NCBI GenBank assembly: GCA_017429885.1
Contig: JAFROA010000198.1
Location: forward strand, 1 to 5,415
Length of the DNA: 5,415 bases
Direction of reading: 5' to 3'
From: Bacteroidales bacterium
Lineage (GTDB): Bacteria; Bacteroidota; Bacteroidia; Bacteroidales; UBA932
The notes under the pieces were generated by a model. It saw nothing but the letters and a program-made list of their open reading frames with translations. It did no database searches and was not told the DNA's origin. A program made the position numbers and the translations under genes. Below, piece after piece: positions 1 through 5,415 of the stretch; within the stretch, counting starts at the first letter, position 1, and each line of letters opens with the position of its first letter.

Positions 1-1100
1 CGCTCAAGGCTGGCTCTCCGTACAGGAATCCCCGCCTGGAAGTCCGACTTTCCAGGATTCTCATATTCATTTATCGATCTGAGTAAACGCTCATTCTCTT
101 GAGGCGTCCCGACTGTGAGCCGCAGGGTGCCCTCACATCCACGGACAGTAGACCGGTTCCTCACGATAATACCGTCCTTGATGAGATGATCGTACAAACC
201 TGACGGATCCTTCACACGCACCAGAAGGAAATTGGCTTCGCTTGGGAACACTTTCTCAACACAATCAAAAGCCTCCAAACGGGAGCTCAGTATGGGACGT
301 TGGCTGATTATCTCTTTTGTCTGAGAGTTAATACGCTCTGGATCAAGTCTTTCCAACGCAAGTCTCAAGGTATCTGTCCCAATATTATAAGGATATCGTA
401 CCTTATCGAAAACAGAGATGATCTCCGGATGGGCAATGGTCATCCCGATTCTAAGCCCGGCGAGACCACACGCCTTGGAGAGTGTCTGCAGAATGACCAA
501 CTTGGGATACTCCGCCAAAAGCCTACGCATGGAACCTTCTGATGAAAAGTCCACATATGCCTCATCAAGCACAACTATTCCGGTAAAAGAGTCCAAGATC
601 CTTCTTATGTCATTCTCGGGGAAAGCGTTTCCGGTCGGGTTATTCGGGGAACATATGAACAACAGCCTGGTGGAATCGTCACATGCCTCAAGCAAAGAAT
701 CCACCGGCAAAGAGAAATCCTCGTTAAGCTGCACCTGCCTGCGCTGGACACCATTGATATCCGCGCAAACGGAATACATCCCGTAGCTCGGGGCGATCAT
801 GACCGCGTTATTGATTCCAGGTTCGCAGAACACCCTGTAGCATAAGTCGATAGACTCATCACTTCCATTCCCGAGGAATAACAATTCCCTGGGGACTCCC
901 CTGTATTCAGCCAAGCGGCAAAGCAAGGTCTCCCGCAAATTCCGGGAAGGATAGCGGTTTAGCCCCTCCCGTCCATAAGGGCTCTCATTGGCGTCCAGGA
1001 ATATTCCCAACTCACCTTGATACTCATCCCTCGCGGTTGAATAAGGGACAAGATTCCTGATATTCTCCCGCATCAGGAGTGTCAACTCATCACTTCTCAT
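1..1100 (-). CDS. hisC: Histidinol-phosphate aminotransferase HisC (3' end outside the window)
   Basis: PLP-dependent, fold-type I aminotransferase that transfers the amino group of glutamate to imidazole-acetol phosphate, giving L-histidinol phosphate; cytoplasmic. Reading from the ATG at 1100-1098, the frame is open to the window edge (366 codons, positions 1100-3). Visible family motifs are LDANESPYG (35-43), RYP (49-51), GNGSDE (77-82), SPNNPTGN (151-158), DEAYVDF with cofactor-contacting D179 and Y182, the Schiff-base lysine K209 in LSKACGLAGLRIG with R217, RYPYNIGT (235-242), and the substrate-carboxylate arginine R327 in TLRLTVGT. The start lies 3 bases after the hisD stop (TAG-GTG-ATG), which implies coupling; the GTG just before is a possible alternative start, and Met10 is less likely because the ELTLLMRENIRNL region resembles the family N-terminus. 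HisC normally ends soon after the LRLTVGT motif (about residue 348 here), yet at least 18 more residues follow without a stop. This could be a short tail or a fusion to the next gene. Identity is very secure. Confidence 0.96.
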   Translation of the reverse strand, partial: MRSDELTLLMRENIRNLVPYSTARDEYQGELGIFLDANESPYGREGLNRYPSRNLRETLLCRLAEYRGVPRELLFLGNGSDESIDLCYRVFCEPGINNAVMIAPSYGMYSVCADINGVQRRQVQLNEDFSLPVDSLLEACDDSTRLLFICSPNNPTGNAFPENDIRRILDSFTGIVVLDEAYVDFSSEGSMRRLLAEYPKLVILQTLSKACGLAGLRIGMTIAHPEIISVFDKVRYPYNIGTDTLRLALERLDPERINSQTKEIISQRPILSSRLEAFDCVEKVFPSEANFLLVRVKDPSGLYDHLIKDGIIVRNRSTVRGCEGTLRLTVGTPQENERLLRSINEYENPGKSDFQAGIPVRRASLE

Positions 1101-1103
1101 CAC

Positions 1104-2396
1104 CTACTTGTTTTCAATTCCACCACCGACCCTAATTCTTACGGCATTCGCATGAGCCTCAAGCATCTCGGCATCAGCCATGGTCGCGATAGTACCACCT
1201 AGCGACTTAAGTCCCGCATCGCTCAATGATTGGAAAGTCACGGCGTGCATGAAACTCTCCACTCCCAAACCATTCCAAGCGACAGCGGTTCCACCGGTAG
1301 GAAGAATATGATTTGTGCCGCTGGCATAGTCCCCCGCACTCTCGGGGGAATAGTGTCCCAGGAAAACACTTCCCGCAGCCTCAACTCTCGAAGCTAACGA
1401 CTCAGGATCTTTCACTGCCAGAATAAGATGCTCCGGGGCATAGAGGTTGGCGAAATCCACGCACTCGTCAAGATCTCTCATCACAATGATACGGCTCTCA
1501 GTCAATGCGGCGTCAACGATCCCTTTTCTTGACAGAGATTCTTTCTGGTTCTCTATCTCACGGAGGACACTCCTGGCGGTGGTCACATTATCGGATACCA
1601 GAACCACTTGACTATCAGGGCCATGCTCCGCCTGAGACAATAGATCAGCGGCGACAAAGGACACATTGGCGCTCTCATCAGCGATGACCAGGACCTCAGA
1701 AGGTCCTGCTGGCATATCTGTCGCCACACCTTCCTTTCCTACCAACTGCTTCGCTTTCATGACATAGCGGTTACCGGGCCCGAAAATCTTGTCAACCTTG
1801 GCGATAGACTCAGTACCATAAGCCATCGCAGCCACAGCTTGGGCGCCTCCTATTTTATATATATCCTCTATACCACACCACGAAGCGGCGAACAGGATAG
1901 CCGGAGCGACAGACCCGTTTTTGGAAGGTGGAGTGAACATGACTTTCTCCCGGCAACCCGCGATCGCTGAAGGCACACCCAGCATAAGCACTGTGGAAAA
2001 CAGAGGAGCCGAGCCTCCAGGTATGTACAAACCCACCCTCCTGATAGGGAGATACTTGCGACGACATATCGTGCCTGCGCCATCATTCCACTCAATATCC
2101 TTGGTCTTCTCCAACTCATGGAACGTCCTGATCCTTGACGCCGCCTCCACAATAGCCGTTTTCAGATCTTCGGGGACACGATCACATGCGGCCTCTATCT
2201 CCTCCTTGGACACTTTAAAATCGCTCAGAGGGAATCCTTCAATCGCTTCGGAGACCTGCCTCAAGGCAGAGTCTCCACCTCTCCGGATTTGCTCAAGGAT
2301 ACCAGCCACACGCCATTCCAGCATGGCGTCGTCGCGTCCGACTCTCCTCGTGAGAGAGTCCCACTGCTGTCTGTGAGGCTCAACATACTTTCTCAT
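1104..2396 (-). CDS. hisD: Histidinol dehydrogenase HisD
   Basis: Zinc-dependent enzyme that oxidises L-histidinol through histidinal to L-histidine with two NAD+, the final two steps of the pathway; a cytoplasmic homodimer in known members. The 430 residues match the usual monofunctional length (E. coli about 434). All key residues by family alignment are present: zinc ligands Q255 and H258 (SQAEHGPDS), D356 (GDYASGTNH) and H415 (EAHANAVR), and the catalytic pair E322 and H323 (YAPEHL). Other conserved blocks are PGGSAPLFSTVLML (126-139), IGGAQAVAAMAYGT (182-195), FGPGNRYV (205-212) and DMPAGPSEVLVIAD (227-240). The ATG is 3 bases after the hisG stop (TGA-GCC-ATG) and no Shine-Dalgarno sequence is visible, so translation is probably coupled to hisG. 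The stop TAG is 3 bases before the hisC ATG. The gene looks intact, and its codon use is like that of its neighbours. Confidence 0.98.
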   Translation of the reverse strand: MRKYVEPHRQQWDSLTRRVGRDDAMLEWRVAGILEQIRRGGDSALRQVSEAIEGFPLSDFKVSKEEIEAACDRVPEDLKTAIVEAASRIRTFHELEKTKDIEWNDGAGTICRRKYLPIRRVGLYIPGGSAPLFSTVLMLGVPSAIAGCREKVMFTPPSKNGSVAPAILFAASWCGIEDIYKIGGAQAVAAMAYGTESIAKVDKIFGPGNRYVMKAKQLVGKEGVATDMPAGPSEVLVIADESANVSFVAADLLSQAEHGPDSQVVLVSDNVTTARSVLREIENQKESLSRKGIVDAALTESRIIVMRDLDECVDFANLYAPEHLILAVKDPESLASRVEAAGSVFLGHYSPESAGDYASGTNHILPTGGTAVAWNGLGVESFMHAVTFQSLSDAGLKSLGGTIATMADAEMLEAHANAVRIRVGGGIENK

Positions 2397-2399
2397 GGC

Positions 2400-3251
2400 T
2401 CAATCTATTACTTTATCTAAATTAAGAATCAATATTCCTTCTGCCCCAATACGTTTAAGGCTTTCCACTGTCCGCCACAATTCAGCGTCATCCACGACGG
2501 AATGAATTGAGCTCCAGCCATCCAGCGCCAACGGCATGACAGTGGGGCTACGCATGGACGGAAGAAGAAGCATAGCCTCGTCCACCCTGTCTGAGGGGAT
2601 ATTCATCAAGATGTACTTCTTGCCACGACTCTCCCGTACCGCATCGAAACGGAACAGGACCGAGTTGATGATCTCTTGTTTATCCTCCGTCACATCATTC
2701 CCGCAGACAAGGACTGCCTCGCTCTCAAGAACTGACTCAACTTCTTTCAACCCGTTTGAGACCAAGGTGCCACCAGAAGAGACTATATCAAATATGGCAT
2801 CAGCTATTCCAGCCGCGGGAGCTATCTCCACCGACCCTTTTATCTCACGAATCTCCGCTGAAATCCCTTTCTCAGACAGAAACCTATTCAGGATTGAAGG
2901 ATAAGAGGTGGCGATGGAACGGCCTTGAAACCAATCCAACCCATTGTAGTCGACAATCTTGGGAACCGCAAGTGAAAGGCGGCATCTCCCGAAACCGAGT
3001 CTGCGGATCACCTTGACATCCGCTCCTGTCTCAGAAACCTCATTAAAGCCAACTATACCCAGATCGGCGGCTCCGTCAGCCACAACCCCAGGAATATCGT
3101 CATCCCTGAGATAGAGCAGCTCCAGAGGGAAATCCGAAGCCTTGCCGATAAACTTACGCTTAGTGTCGTCGACATCAATTCCCGAATCTTTCAAAAGCCT
3201 TAGGCTTTCTTCGTTTAGTCTTCCTTTAGACTGAATGGCCAATCTTATCAT
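2400..3251 (-). CDS. hisG: ATP phosphoribosyltransferase HisG, long form
   Basis: Catalyses the first and committed step of histidine synthesis, ATP + PRPP to N1-(5-phosphoribosyl)-ATP + PPi. At 283 residues it is the long, homohexameric class that works without HisZ. The catalytic part shows SKGRL (8-12), a VVADGAADLGIVGFNEV block (56-72), GFGRCRLSLAVP (86-97), ATSYPSI (114-120) and the PRPP-binding loop DAIFDIVSSGGTL (151-163) followed by NGLKEVE. The C-terminal ACT-like regulatory domain covers about 205-283, with KKYILMNIP, LLPSMRSPTVMPL and a closing ILILNLDKVI strand; in this class it binds histidine and mediates feedback inhibition. Start: ATG at 3251-3249, giving MIRLAIQSKGRL, the normal family N-terminus. 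No Shine-Dalgarno sequence is present; the U-tract of the upstream terminator ends 5 bases before the ATG. First structural gene of the operon, directly downstream of the attenuator. Confidence 0.97.
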   Translation of the reverse strand: MIRLAIQSKGRLNEESLRLLKDSGIDVDDTKRKFIGKASDFPLELLYLRDDDIPGVVADGAADLGIVGFNEVSETGADVKVIRRLGFGRCRLSLAVPKIVDYNGLDWFQGRSIATSYPSILNRFLSEKGISAEIREIKGSVEIAPAAGIADAIFDIVSSGGTLVSNGLKEVESVLESEAVLVCGNDVTEDKQEIINSVLFRFDAVRESRGKKYILMNIPSDRVDEAMLLLPSMRSPTVMPLALDGWSSIHSVVDDAELWRTVESLKRIGAEGILILNLDKVID

Positions 3252-3256
3252 ATCTC

Positions 3257-3287
3257 AAAAAAAAAGCTTGCCAAAAAACTGGCAAGC
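3257..3287 (-). terminator. Intrinsic terminator of the his attenuator
   Basis: Read on the minus strand: a perfect 8-bp stem GCTTGCCA / TGGCAAGC (3287-3280 with 3273-3266), a 6-base loop GTTTTT (3279-3274), then nine uninterrupted T (3265-3257). This is a canonical Rho-independent terminator. It lies between the His-rich leader peptide and hisG rather than after a gene, so it is the premature-termination element of an attenuator. The T-run ends only 5 bases before the hisG ATG, so the hairpin also lies inside the hisG translation-initiation region. On the plus strand the stem has no T-run after it, so it is a one-way terminator. Confidence 0.93.
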
Positions 3288-3327
3288 CGATGTTACACTT
3301 ATAAATGGTCACACCATCACTCACCAG
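3279..3327 (-). promoter_or_regulatory. Predicted antiterminator pairing
   Basis: On the minus-strand RNA, CUGGUGAGUGAUG (3327-3315) can pair with CAUCGGCUUGCCAG (3292-3279). This gives 13 base pairs, three of them G-U, interrupted by one bulged G. The second strand contains the whole 5' arm of the terminator stem (3287-3280), so this helix and the terminator cannot coexist. The first strand overlaps the anti-His-codon strand (3320-3312), so it also competes with the leader hairpin. The pairing was found by eye and its energy was not computed. Confidence 0.75.
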
Positions 3328-3349
3328 ACTAAATAGCCAGGTGATGGTG
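3312..3349 (-). promoter_or_regulatory. Leader hairpin formed by the His codons (pause / protector stem)
   Basis: Perfect 9-bp inverted repeat: CACCATCAC (minus strand 3349-3341, inside the His codon run) pairs with GTGATGGTG (3320-3312). The 20-base loop (3340-3321) contains the leader-peptide stop codon UAG at 3331-3329. In known attenuators this 1:2 hairpin pauses RNA polymerase and, when no ribosome is present, leaves the terminator free to form, so termination is the default state. Confidence 0.82.
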
Positions 3350-3376
3350 GTGGAAATAAGAGGCAAATGATTTCAT
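3329..3376 (-). CDS. hisL: His operon leader peptide (MKSFASYFHHHHLAI)
   Basis: A 15-residue reading frame, ATG at 3376-3374 and stop TAG at 3331-3329, with four consecutive His codons (CAC CAC CAT CAC, 3352-3341) as residues 9-12. Such a run in a tiny frame between a promoter-like sequence and an attenuator terminator directly before hisG is the hallmark of a his leader peptide. Its job is to be translated, not to act as a protein: ribosome position on the His codons reports the level of charged tRNA-His. Sequence outside the His run is unlike E. coli HisL, and the run is shorter (four against seven). No clear Shine-Dalgarno sequence precedes it. Another ATG 5 bases upstream (3381-3379) reads only ATG-AAA-TGA and overlaps this start. 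Confidence 0.9.
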   Translation of the reverse strand: MKSFASYFHHHHLAI

Positions 3377-3384
3377 TTCATCCG

Positions 3385-3413
3385 CAATATAATGATTTTG
3401 TACTAAAATACAA
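3385..3413 (-). promoter_or_regulatory. Possible Bacteroides-type promoter of the his operon
   Basis: On the minus strand, TTG (3413-3411) and TATATTG (3391-3385) are separated by 19 bases. This resembles the Bacteroidota primary-sigma promoter (TTG near -33, TAnnTTTG near -7), although the second box lacks one T. The TTG begins directly after the uvrD stop codon. If real, transcription would begin only a few bases before the leader ATG at 3376, so the leader mRNA would be nearly leaderless. A second near-match to the -7 box, TATTTTAG (3410-3403), has no good upstream partner. Motif matching by eye only. Confidence 0.4.
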
Positions 3414-3435
3414 CTATTCGAAGCGTATTTTAGCA
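3401..3435 (-). repeat. AT-rich inverted repeat across the uvrD stop codon
   Basis: CTAAAATAC (minus 3433-3425) and GTATTTTAG (3411-3403) form a perfect 9-bp dyad, extendable to 11 RNA pairs with one G-U (arms 3435-3425 and 3411-3401). The 13-base centre (3424-3412) includes the uvrD stop TAG and a TTCGAA palindrome. No T-run follows, so it is not a standard terminator. It overlaps the proposed -33 box of the his promoter, and could be an mRNA 3'-end stem, a protein-binding dyad, or chance in AT-rich sequence. Confidence 0.5.
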
Positions 3436-5415
3436 TATTTTAGCAATAAAATCTTCTCGCCGTAGTCGTCAAAAACGATTTTAGCCTTCAAATCCGGTAC
3501 GCTCCCTGTGATCTCAAGGATTTCCCCAAAGCCGAAACGGTTGTGCTCTATTCTTTGACCGACTTTGAGTTCCGTCATAGGAACTGGAGTGAACTCCGAG
3601 TCCGGAATCTTCGGTGGCAACGGCCTGTTCCTCAAAGCTTCTTTTGAAATAGAGCTCGAAGGAACCGCTGGCGAGGGGCGACTCTCAACCTTTTGCCGCT
3701 GACCGGGAATATATCTTACCCCGCCATCAGACATGCCGTATCTAGTTTTGGCCGGACGCGCGCCACCGGATCCGAATCCCCTAAAAGAACGTCTGAAACC
3801 AAACCCGAAATCCGCGTCATCCTCATCTAATCGACCTGAATCCTCTCTAAGGGGATTAGAAATGTATTCTGGATCAATCTCCCTGATGAAACGGCTTGGG
3901 GAATTGGACTCCCGCTTCCCGTTCCTCATCCTCTCACTCGCAAAAGACAGATACAGAGCCTTCTTTGCCCTTGTCATAGCCACATACATAAGACGCCTTT
4001 CCTCCTCTATCTCCGGAAGGGAGGAAAGCATACCGCCTGATGGGAAGAGGTTCTCCTCAAGGCCAGCCACTATAACATAAGGGAACTCAAGACCTTTGGC
4101 GGAATGGGCGGTCATCAAGGCGATCTTATTGGCGGAATCATCACCCTCCTCAATATCCACATTGGAGAGAAGGGATATATTCTCCAGGAAGTCCCCGAGG
4201 GTGACAACCGGGTATTCCACCTGTGTCTCATCCTCAACGTCACTCTCGGCGATAAGCTCCTGAAGATACTCGTCACGGCGCTCCTCCACGAATCGGGCGG
4301 CGCTGTTGATCAACTCCTCGACATTAGAGGCCCTGGACTGGCCCTCAATCGATGTGTCAGCCTTGAAATGAGCGTAAAGGCCGCTACTGTCAGCGATTTC
4401 TTTCGCCAGGACAAGGGCGTCTGTGGAGGATGCCTTGACGGCAAAGCCATTAATCATGTCACAGAAAGTCCTTATCCTAGCCACTGCCGGAGCTTTCAAA
4501 CCATATTCGGCGAAGTCAGTGGAGTATGCCGCCTTGAACATTGAGACACCCTTTTCCCTGGCCATGGCAGCCAAAGCTCCCACAGAAGTGTCCCCTATGC
4601 CCCTGGAAGGCATATTAACGGATCTCCTGAAAGACTCATCGTCGTTGACATTGACAGACAGTTTGAAATACGCCATCAAATCCTTGACCTCAGCCCTGTC
4701 GAAGAATGAGTTTCCGGAATAAATCACATAGGGAAGGTTCCTCTTGCGGAGAGCCTCCTCCAGGGCCCTGGACTGGGAATTCGTGCGGTAAAGTATGGCG
4801 AAATCCTGATACTTCGCATGATCGGAACGGGTCCTGGATATTATCTCAGAACATATCATAAGCGCCTCCTCCTGTTCCGAGAAACTATGTATCAAGCGTA
4901 TCTTCTCCCCATCCCCAGCCACAGAGACGCATCTCTTTGGGATACGTCCCTCATTCTTGGCGATCAATGAGTTAGCCGCCTCGACTATGTTGGCGGTAGA
5001 ACGATAATTATTCTCAAGCCGGAATAACTTGCAAGCAGGATAGTCTTTCTTGAAATTCAGGATATTCTCGATCTTGGCGCCCCTGAACGCGTAAATAGAC
5101 TGGGAATCATCACCGACCACACAAATGTTCTGTCGCTCTCCGCTCAATTTCCTAAGGATGACGTATTGGGCGAAGTTGGTGTCCTGATACTCATCCACCA
5201 GGATATAGTCAAACCTCGACGAGATGTCCTGAAGAGCATCAGGGCAGTCCCGCAGAAGGATATTCATATTCAAAAGGATATCATCGAAATCCATGACCCC
5301 GCTCCTGTGGCATTTCTCAGCATATAGAGAATATATGTCGCATATCCTCGGCTTGCGCGAAGCCATATCCTTCTCAACCGCCTGACGGTTGTTCCTATAT
5401 GCGGAGGCGGTGACC
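3414..5415 (-). CDS. uvrD: ATP-dependent DNA helicase of the UvrD/PcrA family (N-terminus outside the window)
   Basis: Superfamily 1A, 3'-5' DNA translocase and helicase used in nucleotide-excision repair, removal of RecA filaments and replication-transcription conflicts. The frame is open to the window edge, so 666 residues are visible (numbered from the codon at 5414-5412). The Met at 5366 is internal: the AYRNNRQAVEKD stretch before it continues the helicase. In order: MDFDD (41-45), motif II VDEYQDTN (73-80, Walker B), motif III VVGDDSQSIYAFRGA (99-113), motif IV LENNYRST (133-140), the YRTNSQSR segment (209-216), motif V with HSAKGLEF (437-444), and motif VI with ERRLMYVAMTRAKK (472-485, arginine-finger region). 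A low-complexity linker (about 522-606) with a Gly/Phe/Arg-rich patch leads to a C-terminal Tudor-like domain (about 615-666: VGQRIEHNRFGFG through KILLLKYA), which in PcrA/UvrD contacts RNA polymerase. Motif I (Walker A) and the start are missing only because of the window edge; by comparison with E. coli UvrD roughly 150 residues are absent. UvrD versus PcrA naming cannot be separated here. No intrinsic terminator follows the TAG stop. Confidence 0.95.
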   Translation of the reverse strand, partial: VTASAYRNNRQAVEKDMASRKPRICDIYSLYAEKCHRSGVMDFDDILLNMNILLRDCPDALQDISSRFDYILVDEYQDTNFAQYVILRKLSGERQNICVVGDDSQSIYAFRGAKIENILNFKKDYPACKLFRLENNYRSTANIVEAANSLIAKNEGRIPKRCVSVAGDGEKIRLIHSFSEQEEALMICSEIISRTRSDHAKYQDFAILYRTNSQSRALEEALRKRNLPYVIYSGNSFFDRAEVKDLMAYFKLSVNVNDDESFRRSVNMPSRGIGDTSVGALAAMAREKGVSMFKAAYSTDFAEYGLKAPAVARIRTFCDMINGFAVKASSTDALVLAKEIADSSGLYAHFKADTSIEGQSRASNVEELINSAARFVEERRDEYLQELIAESDVEDETQVEYPVVTLGDFLENISLLSNVDIEEGDDSANKIALMTAHSAKGLEFPYVIVAGLEENLFPSGGMLSSLPEIEEERRLMYVAMTRAKKALYLSFASERMRNGKRESNSPSRFIREIDPEYISNPLREDSGRLDEDDADFGFGFRRSFRGFGSGGARPAKTRYGMSDGGVRYIPGQRQKVESRPSPAVPSSSISKEALRNRPLPPKIPDSEFTPVPMTELKVGQRIEHNRFGFGEILEITGSVPDLKAKIVFDDYGEKILLLKYAKIRFE
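3426..3445 (-). repeat. Perfect 10-bp tandem duplication at the uvrD 3' end
   Basis: TGCTAAAATA occurs twice in direct succession (minus 3445-3436 and 3435-3426), within the last codons of uvrD (encoding the KYAKIRFE end). One copy also serves as the left arm of the inverted repeat at 3401-3435. The KYA part of this segment is typical of the family C-terminus, so coding constraint can explain one copy but not necessarily the duplication. Confidence 0.6.

Larger units (their letters stand above)
3257..3376 (-). promoter_or_regulatory. Histidine operon leader / transcription attenuator
   Basis: This leader contains every part of a ribosome-mediated attenuator: a short peptide with a His-codon run (3376-3329), a hairpin that uses the His codons (3349-3341 with 3320-3312), an alternative pairing (3327-3315 with 3292-3279), and a terminator (3287-3257) just before hisG. 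Expected logic, as in enterobacterial his and trp leaders: with scarce His-tRNA the ribosome stalls on the His codons, covering the first strand; the second strand then pairs with the 5' arm of the terminator and transcription continues. With ample His-tRNA the ribosome reaches the stop at 3329-3331, masks the second strand, and the terminator forms. The pairings are visible in the sequence; the mechanism is inferred by analogy. Confidence 0.9.

Noticed and set aside
418..786. 122-codon plus-strand open frame
   Set aside because: It is fully antisense to hisC, whose catalytic motifs are intact on the other strand, and shows no recognisable domain.
1921..2376. 151-codon plus-strand open frame
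   Set aside because: Antisense to the N-terminal half of hisD; the composition looks like a shadow of the coding strand and no start signal or family motif is visible.
2536..3016. Two overlapping plus-strand open frames
   Set aside because: Both lie antisense to hisG, which has all of its family motifs; they are shadows.
3266..3287. Terminator serving uvrD
   Set aside because: It lies after the His leader peptide and pairs alternatively with leader sequence, so its main role is attenuation; it would only incidentally stop read-through from uvrD.
3257..3413. T-box riboswitch or other tRNA-sensing or metabolite-binding RNA
   Set aside because: No T-box consensus or specifier-loop architecture is seen, and the translated His codon run with matched alternative stems explains the region better.
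3733..4722. Three plus-strand open frames of 99-146 codons
   Set aside because: All are antisense to conserved helicase regions of uvrD and have no independent support.
5364..5366. ATG at 5366-5364 as the uvrD start
   Set aside because: The frame continues upstream to the window edge with helicase-like residues (AYRNNRQAVEKD), and starting here would remove the essential Walker A motif.
1..5415. Mobile element, CRISPR array, tRNA/rRNA, or a new multi-gene system
   Set aside because: No terminal repeats, transposase or integrase motifs, repeat-spacer pattern or RNA gene signature was seen; essentially all of the window is accounted for by uvrD, the leader and hisGDC.

Overview
The window holds ordinary chromosomal housekeeping genes, all on the minus strand. 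It most likely comes from a member of the Bacteroidota, probably Bacteroidales. This rests on the hisG-hisD-hisC order with a long-form HisG, the lack of recognisable Shine-Dalgarno sequences before the starts, AT-rich start regions, and a loose match to a Bacteroides-type promoter (TTG and TAnnTTTG boxes). The genus is not determinable from what I can see.

Layout in the direction of transcription (right to left): (1) 5415-3414, the 3' two thirds or more of a UvrD/PcrA-type DNA helicase gene, cut off by the window edge; (2) 3413-3252, a 162-base intergenic region that carries a complete histidine attenuator: a probable promoter next to the uvrD stop, a 15-residue leader peptide with four consecutive His codons, a pause hairpin formed by those codons, an alternative antiterminator, and a strong intrinsic terminator ending 5 bases before hisG; (3) 3251-2400, hisG; (4) 2396-1104, hisD; (5) 1100-1, hisC, whose reading frame runs off the left edge still open.

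HisG commits ATP and PRPP to histidine synthesis, HisD performs the last two oxidations, and HisC performs the transamination between them. The genes are separated by gaps of only 3 bases, so they are surely co-transcribed and probably translationally coupled. The expected next gene is hisB, outside the window. Control appears two-layered: transcriptional attenuation sensing charged tRNA-His at the leader, and probable feedback inhibition of HisG by histidine through its C-terminal domain. uvrD is not functionally related; its 3' end merely abuts the his promoter.

I found no mobile element, CRISPR array, tRNA or rRNA, and no new defence or metabolic system. The most interesting element is the his leader, in which mutually exclusive RNA pairings can be drawn base by base.
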